A stretch of 64,000 bases of DNA from the NCBI RefSeq assembly GCF_030005555.1, contig NZ_JASCQG010000014.1:1-64000 (forward strand), given 5' to 3'. This DNA is from Empedobacter sedimenti. Lineage in GTDB: Bacteria > Bacteroidota > Bacteroidia > Flavobacteriales > Weeksellaceae. The notes beneath the pieces were generated by a model. The model saw nothing but the letters and a program-made list of their open reading frames with translations. It ran no database searches and was not told where the DNA came from. The position numbers and the translations under genes are program-made. The first letter of the stretch is position 1, and each line of letters begins with the position of its first letter. Shown in pieces: positions 52,814 through 60,940 of the stretch.

Positions 52814-54124
52814 TTATTTAAAAATCATATTCACAATATCATTCCCGAAGATGAATACCATTAATCCTAAGATAATTACAACTCCGACCATTTGTGCTTT
52901 TTCTAAAACTTTTTCACTAGGCTTTTTACCTGTGATCATTTCATAGATTGCAAAAACAGCGTGTCCACCATCTAAACCTGGTATTGGCAACAAGTTTATA
53001 AATGCTAACCAAGCAGAAATCATTGCTGTAAAAGACCAGAAAAATAACCAATCCCATTGTTTTGGCATTTGTTTTACCATTCCAATTGGTCCTGCTACTT
53101 GCTTACGACCATCTTTTACTTGAAATAATGTTCCAATACCTCGAACTTGTGTTGCAATTGCATCAAAAGGTTTTGTAATTCCCATTGCAATTCCTTCTCC
53201 AATTGTGTAATCTTTATGTGTTTCTAAAGATTTTAAATAAGCTGATGATTGTATAAAACCTAATTTACCATCATTCCCTATTGTAGCCATCAATTCTACA
53301 GGCTCTCCTTTTCGAATAACACTTACAGGTACTGTTCTACCTTTATACTCTTTAATTTTTGATTGAAAATTATTAAACAAAGGTGTTGTAAAACCATCAA
53401 TAGCAACAATTTTATCACCTTTTAATAATCCTGCTTTTTGTGCTGCACTATTTTCAGCAATAGAATCTACTTCAAATGTATATTGAGGTTTAAAGAAAGC
53501 TCCTTTTGAATTTAAAATTTCTGTTCTAAAATCTTCAGTAATTGGTAAAGAAACTTCTTTTCCTTGACGTTTTACTTCTAAAGATTCACCTCCTAATAAA
53601 GCTTCTTTTCCTATTTCGTTTAATGAATGATAACTAACTCCATTAACTCCAGAAGGAATATCTCCGTTTTGTAAACCAAATTTAGTTTGTGTAGAATCTA
53701 CTTCAATACCATATTTCATTTTATCTACACTAACGTAATTTTCTCCTTGAGAAATAAATATTACAGCATAGATTATCATAGCCAAAATGATATTCACAAT
53801 AATACCACCTAACATAATGATTAATCGTTGCCAAGCTGGTTTTACACGGAATTCGTAAGGTTTTGGCTCTTGTTTCATCTGTTCCAAATCCATACTTTCG
53901 TCAATCATACCCGAAAGTTTTACATAACCACCAAGTGGTAACCAACCAATTCCGTAAACGGTATCACCAATTTTCTTTTTCCAAATCGCAAATTTCACGT
54001 CGAAGAAACAAAAGAAACGTTCTACGCGAACGCCAAACCATCTTGCTGTAACATAATGTCCAAGCTCATGCAACATCACAAGAAGCATTAAACTCAACAT
54101 CAATGTAGCTATCTGTATTAACAT
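52814..54124 (-). CDS. rseP: Site-2 protease RseP
   Basis: 436 residues, inner-membrane zinc metalloprotease. The zinc motif HELGH (residues 19-23) lies in the first membrane segment; a PDZ-like region spans about 115-330 (KAGLLKGDKIVAIDG), and the second catalytic block is INLLPIPGLDGGHA. It cleaves anti-sigma factors and signal-peptide remnants inside the membrane. It is 75 bp downstream of gldD, in a run of same-strand genes (mutY, ssb, gldD, rseP). Confidence 0.96.
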   Translation of the reverse strand: MLIQIATLMLSLMLLVMLHELGHYVTARWFGVRVERFFCFFDVKFAIWKKKIGDTVYGIGWLPLGGYVKLSGMIDESMDLEQMKQEPKPYEFRVKPAWQRLIIMLGGIIVNIILAMIIYAVIFISQGENYVSVDKMKYGIEVDSTQTKFGLQNGDIPSGVNGVSYHSLNEIGKEALLGGESLEVKRQGKEVSLPITEDFRTEILNSKGAFFKPQYTFEVDSIAENSAAQKAGLLKGDKIVAIDGFTTPLFNNFQSKIKEYKGRTVPVSVIRKGEPVELMATIGNDGKLGFIQSSAYLKSLETHKDYTIGEGIAMGITKPFDAIATQVRGIGTLFQVKDGRKQVAGPIGMVKQMPKQWDWLFFWSFTAMISAWLAFINLLPIPGLDGGHAVFAIYEMITGKKPSEKVLEKAQMVGVVIILGLMVFIFGNDIVNMIFK

Positions 54125-54199
54125 ATTGTTTTAAATTTATTTATGTTCTAATTTTTTTAAACGATTACAAAATTAATCGAATTTATTTATCAAACCTCT

Positions 54200-54772
54200 T
54201 TATTTTTTCCATTCTAACGTTTCTAACATTTTTTTCACATCTGCTTTGATGTAATCTACTGCTGGTGCAAGCGAATCTGGTTTTGGTTGAGTTTTAAAAT
54301 AAACTGATCCTGACAAGAAATTTCGCGTACTATCTGTTGAATGAAATTGAATATTAATGGCAGATTCTCCTCCTAATTCATATAATGTACCAAAAACTCT
54401 TTTTTGGGGAAAGGAAAACTCTTGTGGAGATATAAAACTTGCCTTAACCGTCTGATCTTGCACAAATCGTTCGCTTTCTTTTATTTGTATCATTAAATCG
54501 TTTTCAGAATTTACCGGAAAATATGTCAGATAAATCGTTGCTTTCATCTTTGGATAAACGATATTGAAAGAATTTGGTTTTTTTCCAGGAATTACCTTTG
54601 CAAAAGTTGAGTACTGAAATGTATATGGTACATTCTGTGTAAATTGTGTGTACGTTTGTTTTGGATAATCTAACCTAACTTGACCTAAGGGCTTAGCAAT
54701 TTCTTCGCTTTTACCACACGACACAAAAAAAATAGCACTACTACATAATGCTATTATAGTTTTAAAATTCAT
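54200..54772 (-). CDS. gldD: Gliding motility lipoprotein GldD
   Basis: 190 residues from the ATG at 54772 (MNFKTIIALCSSAIFFVSC); the frame runs 12 residues further. Lipobox FFVSC. The mature part (GQVRLDYPKQTYTQF, PYTFQYSTFAKV, VYPKMKATIYLTYFPV) matches GldD, required for gliding and type IX secretion in Flavobacterium. The gene follows ssb as in gld loci, but gldE, which in F. johnsoniae lies between ssb and gldD, is absent here. Confidence 0.9.
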   Translation of the reverse strand: MNFKTIIALCSSAIFFVSCGKSEEIAKPLGQVRLDYPKQTYTQFTQNVPYTFQYSTFAKVIPGKKPNSFNIVYPKMKATIYLTYFPVNSENDLMIQIKESERFVQDQTVKASFISPQEFSFPQKRVFGTLYELGGESAINIQFHSTDSTRNFLSGSVYFKTQPKPDSLAPAVDYIKADVKKMLETLEWKK

Positions 54773-54822
54773 TGTATTACGTAAAACGTTAAGTTTTGTA
54801 AAATTCATTTATTTTTTAATTT

Positions 54823-55275
54823 CTAAAAAGGTAAATCGTCTTCACCTTCCTCTATAAATGGAGGTTCTACGATTGTTGTATTTTGTTGACTTTGTTGAAC
54901 TTTATTCTGATCATTTTGCATAGCCTGACGTTGTTCATTGTCAATTTTTGGTGTTAAAAATTCGATCGAATTTGCAACAATTTCGGTTGTATAACGAGTT
55001 TGTCCGTTATCATCCCATTTGCGTGTTTTGATACGCCCTTCAACAAAAACTTTATCACCTTTTTTTAAGTAACGATCACATAATTCGGCTAATTTATTGC
55101 GTGTCACAATATTGTGCCATTCTGTTTCTGTAATTCGTTCTCCCGTTCTCGAGATGTAAGATTCTGTTGTTGCAATAGGAAATCGTCCGATACAATTTTG
55201 TTCATCAAAATGATGCAATTTTACATCATCACCCAAATTTCCGATCAAAAGTACTTTATTCGTTGTTCCGTTCAT
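54823..55275 (-). CDS. ssb: Single-stranded DNA-binding protein
   Basis: 150 residues: OB-fold (NKVLLIGNLGDDVKLHHFD, TEWHNIVTRNKLAELCDRYLKKGDKVFVEGRI), Gln/Asn-rich linker and acidic tip EGEDDLPF that recruits repair proteins. It lies 37 bp after mutY and upstream of gldD. A second ssb is probably present elsewhere, as is common in flavobacteria (inference). Confidence 0.96.
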   Translation of the reverse strand: MNGTTNKVLLIGNLGDDVKLHHFDEQNCIGRFPIATTESYISRTGERITETEWHNIVTRNKLAELCDRYLKKGDKVFVEGRIKTRKWDDNGQTRYTTEIVANSIEFLTPKIDNEQRQAMQNDQNKVQQSQQNTTIVEPPFIEEGEDDLPF

Positions 55276-55312
55276 AGTGTAATAGGTTTTTAGTGGCTTG
55301 TAACATACAAAG

Positions 55313-56353
55313 TTAATCCAAATAATGTTTATTTATAAATTTTTCTATTGGTTTTGGAAGTGGATAATGTTCAAGATCATTTAAACTGATCATTTCAAAA
55401 TCTAAATCCTGTTTAAAATGGTTTATATCTTTTAAAGATACATTTAATTTCCAATATTTTATAAATAAATTTTGATGCGAAAGAATATGTTTTTCTTCAG
55501 AAATAAAACTTAATTTATCCTCTAAATTTTGCTCAAAAATCCAACCTTTATCCAACAACTCTGTTTCGGTTTCTATTTTAGGAAAAGTGTACAAATTTTT
55601 CCAAACATCTTTTCCTATTCGCTTTGATAAAGCAATTTCATCTTCATTTTCGATGATAACAAAGTGTAAATAACGATTCGTTACTTTTATTTTCTTAAGT
55701 TTAACAGGAAGTTCATTTACTTTGTTTAATCTCAATGCCTCACACGATTCGTTTAATGGACAGTTATCACATTTAGTCAACTTTGGGGTACAAATTGTTG
55801 CACCCAAATCCATTACCGCCTGATTAAAATCACCTGGACGTTTTTGATCAATGATTTCGCGTCCTAAATCCCAAAAAATCTTCTTTGTTTTTGGCAAGCT
55901 TATATCGTCATCTATATTAAAATATCGCGCAAAAACACGAAACATATTTCCGTCCACAGCTGGCACGGCTTCGTTATAAACGATAGAAGCAATCGCTGCA
56001 GCAGTGTAATCTCCTACTCCTTTTAGCTTTTTTAAATCGTTGAAATTATCCGGAAATTCACCCTTTAGTTCGTTCGCAATATACTGTGACGTAAAATGTA
56101 AATTTCTGGCACGCGAATAATACCCTAGTCCTTGCCAGAGTTTTAGCACCTTTTGTTCGTCTGCATTTGCAAGATCAAAAATAGTCTCAAATTCATGTAT
56201 GAAATTATTGTAAAATTTCATACCTTGGTCAACTCTTGTTTGTTGGAGTATTATTTCTGACAACCAAATGCGAAACGCATCTTTTGTATCACGCCAAGGT
56301 AAATCTCTTTTATTCTTGTCAAAATAAGACAAAATCAGATAGTTGAAGTTCAT
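55313..56353 (-). CDS. mutY: A/G-specific adenine glycosylase
   Basis: 346 residues from the ATG at 56353 (MNFNYLILSYFDKNKRDLPWR); a longer frame starts at 56464 but overlaps the HU promoter. It removes adenine opposite 8-oxoguanine. Motifs: SEIILQQTRVDQG, LKGVGDYTAAAIAS (HhH), the catalytic Asp in VDGNMFRVFAR, and a complete [4Fe-4S] set CTPKLTKCDNCPLNESC. The C-terminal NUDIX-like domain (VTNRYLHFVIIENEDEIAL) recognises 8-oxoG. Confidence 0.96.
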   Translation of the reverse strand: MNFNYLILSYFDKNKRDLPWRDTKDAFRIWLSEIILQQTRVDQGMKFYNNFIHEFETIFDLANADEQKVLKLWQGLGYYSRARNLHFTSQYIANELKGEFPDNFNDLKKLKGVGDYTAAAIASIVYNEAVPAVDGNMFRVFARYFNIDDDISLPKTKKIFWDLGREIIDQKRPGDFNQAVMDLGATICTPKLTKCDNCPLNESCEALRLNKVNELPVKLKKIKVTNRYLHFVIIENEDEIALSKRIGKDVWKNLYTFPKIETETELLDKGWIFEQNLEDKLSFISEEKHILSHQNLFIKYWKLNVSLKDINHFKQDLDFEMISLNDLEHYPLPKPIEKFINKHYLD

Positions 56354-56392
56354 AAAAACTGAAAAAATCTTTTTTTTGTTAAGATACAATTG

Positions 56393-56400
56393 TATATTTG
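56393..56400 (+). promoter_or_regulatory. -7 element of the HU gene
   Basis: TATATTTG, 35 bp before the HU start; it lies inside the over-extended N-terminal reading frame of mutY, supporting the shorter mutY start. Confidence 0.6.
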
Positions 56401-56435
56401 CACCCGCTTTCAAATTTAAGAATAATAGAGGAATT

Positions 56436-56732
56436 ATGACAAAGGCAGAAATAGTAAATAACATTTCAGGTAAATTAGGACTTGAAAAGAGCGATACTCA
56501 AAGAGTGGTAGAATCGTTTATGGAGGAGGTGATTAAATCATTGGTAGAAGGAGAGAATGTATACTTAAGAGGTTTTGGATCTTTTACTATTAAAACTAGA
56601 GCAGAGAAAACAGGTAGAAACATCACAAAAGGTACATCTATCATTATTCCAGCTCATAACGTTCCTACATTTAAACCAGCTAAGACTTTCATCGAAGATG
56701 TAAAATCTAGCGAAGCAAACGTAATCAAATAA
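56436..56732 (+). CDS. HU-family DNA-binding protein
   Basis: 98 residues from the ATG at 56436 (MTKAEIVNNISGKLGLEK), preceded by AGAGGAA. It has the helical dimer region (VVESFMEEVIKSLVEGENV), the hallmark RGFGSFTIKTRAEKTGRN, and the DNA-wrapping arm with HNVPTFKPAKTF (Pro at the tip). It compacts and bends DNA in the nucleoid. It is followed 18 bp later by a small basic protein, probably on the same transcript. Confidence 0.95.
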   Translation: MTKAEIVNNISGKLGLEKSDTQRVVESFMEEVIKSLVEGENVYLRGFGSFTIKTRAEKTGRNITKGTSIIIPAHNVPTFKPAKTFIEDVKSSEANVIK

Positions 56733-56750
56733 CAATAAAATAATTGTATC

Positions 56751-56843
56751 ATGCCAAGCGGAAAAAAACGTAAAAGACATAAGGTAGCGACACACAAACG
56801 TAAAAAACGTCGTCGTCTTAACAGACACAAAAAGAAAAAATAA
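56751..56843 (+). CDS. 30-residue highly basic protein, probable small ribosomal protein
   Basis: ATG at 56751, TAA at 56843. Sequence begins MPSGKKRKRHKVATHKRKKR and ends NRHKKKK; over 60 % of residues are Lys, Arg or His. It is too short for normal gene calling. Close copies occur downstream of HU across Bacteroidota, and I believe it matches the small ribosomal protein seen in the Flavobacterium johnsoniae ribosome structure (named bL38); the exact name is from memory. Co-transcribed with HU. Confidence 0.8.
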   Translation: MPSGKKRKRHKVATHKRKKRRRLNRHKKKK

Positions 56844-56945
56844 TTAGTAGCTACGCTATTAATATTTTAATCTTTTTACAAGATAGCACTTTTCAATATG
56901 AATTTTGGAAAGTGCTTTTATCATTTTTAAAAACATAATTTTTTG

Positions 56946-58517
56946 ATGAGTAAAGAATTAGTGATTTCAGCCTTAGCTGATCAAGTACGCATCGCAGTTT
57001 TAGATGAAGGCCGATTGATGGAGTTTCATCAAGACACTGCAAATGATGGCTTTGCAGTTGGCGATATTTACTTGGGAAAAATCAAAAAATTAGCTCCTAG
57101 TTTAAATGCAACCTTTGTTGACATTGGTTATTCTAAAGATGCATTTTTACATTATCATGACTTAGGTCCACAAATACGTTCGTCAAATGCTTACAACAAA
57201 ATTGTAGGAAATGGAACGTACAAAACCGAAAAATTGAAAAACTTCCGTATGGAAGCGCCAATTGATAAAGATGGTCAAATTAACGAAATCTTTGCTCCTG
57301 GTGATTCTGTATTGGTTCAGATTACAAAAGAACCAATCCATACGAAAGGTCCAAGAATTACATCAGAAATTTCGATTGCTGGTCGTTATTTAGTTTTAGT
57401 TCCGTTCTCGGAACGTGTTTCGATTTCTCAAAAAATCAAACAAAAACCAGAGCGCGATCGTTTAATTAAAATTTTGGATGGATTAACGCCAGAAGGCTTT
57501 GGAGTAATCATCAGAACGGTAGCAGAAGACAAAAATGCTGAAGAACTACAAGCAGATTTAGCTTATTTATTAAACAAATGGGTTCAAATCTTCAAAAATC
57601 TTCAGAAAAAGAAAGCGCCAGCTAAAATACTTAGCGAAATGGACAGAGCTTCTTCTATTTTGAGAGATAATTTTAACGACGATTTTGTTAAAATATCGGT
57701 TGATGATCACGAATTAGCAGACGAAATGCGCGAATATTTGGAAGTTATTGCACCAGATAAAATCAATTTGGTAAAAGAATATGACGATCCATTTGTTCCG
57801 ATTTTTGAAAAGTTTAATGTCGAAAGACAAATTAAACAAGCTTTTGGTAAAACGGTAACTATTCCACAATCTAAAGGTGCATATCTTGTGATTGAACATA
57901 CTGAAGCGTTACATGTAATTGATGTGAACTCGGGAAATATTTCTCGGAATTCTAAAAATCAAGAAGATTCAGCTTTTGCCGTAAACAAAATCGCTGCCTC
58001 TGAGATTGCACGTCAGTTGCGTTTACGTGATATGGGAGGAATTGTTGTGGTCGATTTTATTGACATGACAGATGCAGAACATAAGAAAGAATTGTTTGAA
58101 CATCTGCGAGCTGAAATGGCGAAAGACAAAGCAAAACACAAGATTTTGCCACCAAGTAAATTTGGATTGATTCAGATTACAAGACAACGAGTTCGCCCTG
58201 AGGTGAATTTTATTACAACTGAAGAAAATCCGAACCAAGAATCGAATGAAGTTGAAGCACCTATCGTTACAATTGATAAAATTGAACAAGTGCTCTTGAA
58301 TATCCTTGAAAGAAAAGATAAAGACTTGAAAAAAATGTCTTTACATGTCCATCCTTTTATTGCTTCGTATTTGAAGTATGGATTGCCAAGCATTCAGATG
58401 AAATGGTTTTTTAAGCATAAAAAGTGGATTAAGATTGTACCAAGAGACGCGTACAAATACTTACAATTTAATTTCTTAGACAAAGATCATAATACACTTT
58501 ACAACGAATCAAATTAA
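56946..58517 (+). CDS. rng: Ribonuclease E/G family protein
   Basis: 523 residues from the ATG at 56946 (a TTG three bases earlier is also in frame). An N-terminal S1-like region (VGDIYLGKIKKLAPSLNATFVDIG) contains an insertion of about 35 residues (NAYNKIVGNGTYKTEKLKNF and beyond). The metal-binding site is in HVIDVNSGN and GGIVVVDFIDM. There is no long C-terminal degradosome scaffold, so it is RNase G-like. It would process rRNA and mRNA. It follows the HU/basic protein pair by about 100 bp. Confidence 0.93.
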   Translation: MSKELVISALADQVRIAVLDEGRLMEFHQDTANDGFAVGDIYLGKIKKLAPSLNATFVDIGYSKDAFLHYHDLGPQIRSSNAYNKIVGNGTYKTEKLKNFRMEAPIDKDGQINEIFAPGDSVLVQITKEPIHTKGPRITSEISIAGRYLVLVPFSERVSISQKIKQKPERDRLIKILDGLTPEGFGVIIRTVAEDKNAEELQADLAYLLNKWVQIFKNLQKKKAPAKILSEMDRASSILRDNFNDDFVKISVDDHELADEMREYLEVIAPDKINLVKEYDDPFVPIFEKFNVERQIKQAFGKTVTIPQSKGAYLVIEHTEALHVIDVNSGNISRNSKNQEDSAFAVNKIAASEIARQLRLRDMGGIVVVDFIDMTDAEHKKELFEHLRAEMAKDKAKHKILPPSKFGLIQITRQRVRPEVNFITTEENPNQESNEVEAPIVTIDKIEQVLLNILERKDKDLKKMSLHVHPFIASYLKYGLPSIQMKWFFKHKKWIKIVPRDAYKYLQFNFLDKDHNTLYNESN

Positions 58518-58547
58518 AAAAACCTCGCAATTGCGAGGTTTTTTGTT
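58517..58547. terminator. Bidirectional terminator
   Basis: AAAACCTCGCAA/TTGCGAGGTTTT hairpin between rng (+) and the GLPGLI gene (-). Confidence 0.88.
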
Positions 58548-59264
58548 TTAATCTTTATCAATTCCATTGCTAGAATTTTCTGCTTCTACTATTTCATTAA
58601 CTCTTCTTCTATAATCTTTTTCAAGTCTTAAAAATTCATCCTCATTAATAACTTTACCTTTTGTAGGTTCTTTAAATTGAATGGAAGAATCAAGTTGTAT
58701 TGATACTAATTGATATGTTGCATAAAATTTTGAATCACTTTTTGATGATCTTTTAACTTCTAAAATCAATCCAGGTAAATTATTATAAAATTCTGGTCCA
58801 CATTTCGACTTTATTTCTGTAGAATACCAAGCTTCTACAACCAAATCTCCATCTTCATAAGTTGCTTTTTTGGCATTAAACCCTTTGATCATTTTTGTTT
58901 CTCTTGTCAAATTCCAATTGCTTTTAGGTATATTGAGTTTAATTAAATACAATTTAGACTCCATTTCGCGAGAAACTTTCAAATAATCTTTTTCGAAATT
59001 ATAATAACTTTCTAAATCTTTAAATCCTCCAACATAATTTAGTTCTCTGCTTGAATTTTGCGCATTGTTTATTCTAATAATTTCTTTTCCTAAACATTCA
59101 TTATTATTTCCTACAAGTTCAAAATATTTTGGTCTTGAATATTCTTGAGAAGAATTATCGTGATCATTTCCAAAATCCATAAATTTTACTCGTTCATACT
59201 CTATCTTAAACTTATCTTGAGAAAAAGAGAGAATTGGGATTAAAAGCAACAATAAGTATTTCAT
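58548..59264 (-). CDS. GLPGLI-family secreted protein
   Basis: 238 residues. Signal peptide 1-16 (ends PILSFSQ). The family-defining motif appears as NNLPGLILEVKR at about 168-179, preceded by the usual WYST-like segment (VVEAWYSTEIKSKCGPEFY). GLPGLI proteins are found almost only in Bacteroidota, often near TonB receptors or as stand-alone genes, and their function is unknown. Location is periplasmic or outer envelope. Confidence 0.88.
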   Translation of the reverse strand: MKYLLLLLIPILSFSQDKFKIEYERVKFMDFGNDHDNSSQEYSRPKYFELVGNNNECLGKEIIRINNAQNSSRELNYVGGFKDLESYYNFEKDYLKVSREMESKLYLIKLNIPKSNWNLTRETKMIKGFNAKKATYEDGDLVVEAWYSTEIKSKCGPEFYNNLPGLILEVKRSSKSDSKFYATYQLVSIQLDSSIQFKEPTKGKVINEDEFLRLEKDYRRRVNEIVEAENSSNGIDKD

Positions 59265-59363
59265 TTATTAAAATTAAACGTTACAGAAAGATATTAAAAA
59301 AATTCATAGACTATGATAATCTATACCTTTGTTTTCTTTACTTTAGCTACTTAACCCAATTCT

Positions 59364-60038
59364 ATGAAAAAAATCTTCCGAATTCTTCTCAAAACTTTAG
59401 GCTTTTTAGTTTTGTTTATTGTTGTCTATTTACTTGCGGTGGTTTTGTTGCCAATGATTCCTGTTAACAAGGAAAAACAGAAACCAAATGACGAAATAAC
59501 GGCTTATATCCTTACAAATGGCGTACATACAGACATTGTTGTTCCTGTAAAATCTGAGGCTATTGATTGGTCTACTTTTATTCCATTTACGGATACAAAA
59601 TCTAAAAAAGAGTTTAAATATATTGCGTTTGGCTGGGGAGATAAAGGTTTTTATTTGGATACACCTGAATGGAAAGATCTTAAATTTTCTACCGCTTTCA
59701 AAGCTGCATTTTGGTTAGGAGATTCGGCAATGCATACTACTTTTTATGACGAAATGACGGTTGGTGAAGATTGTAGACGAGTGTACATGAGTTTAGAGGA
59801 ATACAAATCACTTATCAATTACATTAAAAAATCGTATGATTTGGATCAAAATAATAAAGTTGAGTTGATCAAAACGGACGCAGTTTACGGAAATAATGAT
59901 GCTTTTTATGAAGCGAAAGGAAGTTATAGTTTGTTTTTCACTTGCAATACTTGGGCTGCAAATGCATTAAAAGCTGCAAAAAAAGAGGCTCCGTTATGGA
60001 CTGCAACTCAGCAAGGGATATTTTATCATTACAAATAA
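59364..60038 (+). CDS. DUF2459/TIGR02117-family protein
   Basis: 224 residues. One N-terminal membrane segment or signal (about 6-32, LLKTLGFLVLFIVVYLLAVVLLPMIP). The conserved domain follows: TNGVHTDIVVPVKSE, IAFGWGDKGFYLDTPEW, AMHTTFYDEMTVGEDCRRVYMS and the ending SLFFTCNTWAANALKAA. The His in GVH and the Cys in FTCNTW are placed like an NlpC/P60-type or permuted Cys-His pair, but no activity is proven. It would act on the periplasmic side. Monocistronic. Confidence 0.85.
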   Translation: MKKIFRILLKTLGFLVLFIVVYLLAVVLLPMIPVNKEKQKPNDEITAYILTNGVHTDIVVPVKSEAIDWSTFIPFTDTKSKKEFKYIAFGWGDKGFYLDTPEWKDLKFSTAFKAAFWLGDSAMHTTFYDEMTVGEDCRRVYMSLEEYKSLINYIKKSYDLDQNNKVELIKTDAVYGNNDAFYEAKGSYSLFFTCNTWAANALKAAKKEAPLWTATQQGIFYHYK

Positions 60039-60146
60039 TTTATTTTTGAAAATAAATTGAAAAAAAAAATCAATAATTTTCTAATTCATTTTCAAAGAGT
60101 TGCCTATTAATGCACCTTTTGGATTGAAATTTTTTAGTTTTAAGAT

Positions 60147-60176
60147 TTGGAAGTAATAAATTTTGCTCTATATTTG
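60147..60176 (+). promoter_or_regulatory. Promoter of tRNA-Asn copy 3
   Basis: TTG (60147-60149), 19-bp spacer, TATATTTG (60169-60176). It lies outside the 117-bp repeat but matches the promoter of copy 2 closely. Confidence 0.85.
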
Positions 60177-60199
60177 CAACACAATATCGATAACGATAC

Positions 60200-60273
60200 T
60201 CCTCCTTAGCTCAGTTGGTTAGAGCATCTGACTGTTAATCAGAGGGTCCTTGGTTCGAGCCCAAGAGGAGGAG
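60200..60273 (+). tRNA. tRNA-Asn (anticodon GTT), copy 3
   Basis: Identical in sequence to copies 1 and 2, on the opposite strand. Acceptor TCCTCCT/AGGAGGA, anticodon loop CTGTTAA. Confidence 0.97.
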
Positions 60274-60274
60274 C

Positions 60275-60309
60275 AAAAAAGACAATCAAATTTTGATTGT
60301 CTTTTTTTA
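60275..60309 (+). terminator. Terminator of tRNA-Asn copy 3
   Basis: GACAATCAAA-TTTTGATTGTC hairpin with a T-run, identical to that at 52508-52543. Confidence 0.85.
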
Positions 60310-60420
60310 TTTTGTGTAAAATCATCTTCCCAATTACTTTCACAAATATTTAACAAAACCCGACACAACCTTTTGAGTGGTTTTGACATCTTACTAATAG
60401 AAAAATAAAAATAAGTAAGT

Positions 60421-60888
60421 ATGAAATTGACAAAAATATTTAGCGTTTTAGCATTATTAATGGTTATGGTAACATTCGCACAGAAAAGTAAAACAGATTA
60501 TTCTATGTATCCGAAAGCTAAAAGTGGTTTTGAACAAAAAATCATTACACTGAAAACATTGACTAACGAAGATGATTATAAAGTAGAATTATTTGTAGGT
60601 AAAAAAAGTAAGGTAGATAATTGTAATCGATTCTTTTTAGCGGGAGAGTTTAGCGAAAAAAACGTTGACGGTTGGGGTTACAACTATTACGAATTTAAAT
60701 CTGATGGTAATATTGCAGGAACTTTAATGGGTTGTCTTAACTCTAAAGAAGTAGAAAGAACAATACATGCACAAACGATTAAAACACGTTACAATAGCAA
60801 ATTACCAATTGTAGTTTATGTACCAAAAGGTTTCACTTTAGAGTACCGTATTTGGAAAGCTGATAAACAGCTTACTTTAGTGAAATAA
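60421..60888 (+). CDS. eco: Ecotin-family serine protease inhibitor
   Basis: 155 residues. Signal peptide 1-20 (ends VTFAQ). The mature part follows E. coli ecotin: MYPKAKSGFEQKIITL, KVELFVGKKSKVDNCNRFFLAG, GWGYNYYEFKSDG, and RYNSKLPIVVYVPKGFTLEYRIWK. The reactive loop reads GTLMGC, with Met at P1, and the disulfide pair (Cys in DNCN and MGC) is conserved. Ecotins inhibit trypsin-, chymotrypsin- and elastase-like proteases in the periplasm, often as defence against host or predator proteases. It follows the third tRNA-Asn. Confidence 0.9.
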   Translation: MKLTKIFSVLALLMVMVTFAQKSKTDYSMYPKAKSGFEQKIITLKTLTNEDDYKVELFVGKKSKVDNCNRFFLAGEFSEKNVDGWGYNYYEFKSDGNIAGTLMGCLNSKEVERTIHAQTIKTRYNSKLPIVVYVPKGFTLEYRIWKADKQLTLVK

Positions 60889-60904
60889 TTATATAGTGTT
60901 AATT

Positions 60905-60940
60905 GAAAAAGCTCGAGAATATCTCGAGCTTTTGTTATTT
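60905..60940. terminator. Bidirectional terminator
   Basis: AAAGCTCGAGA-ATA-TCTCGAGCTTT, almost identical to the hairpin at 8605-8629. Confidence 0.87.

Larger units (their letters stand above)
60200..60316. repeat. 117-bp perfect inverted repeat, right arm
   Basis: Matches 52501-52617 in inverted orientation: tRNA-Asn, terminator and the last ten bases of the meaB end (TTATTTTGTG). The meaB tail shows that this arm was copied from the left locus. Confidence 0.88.
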
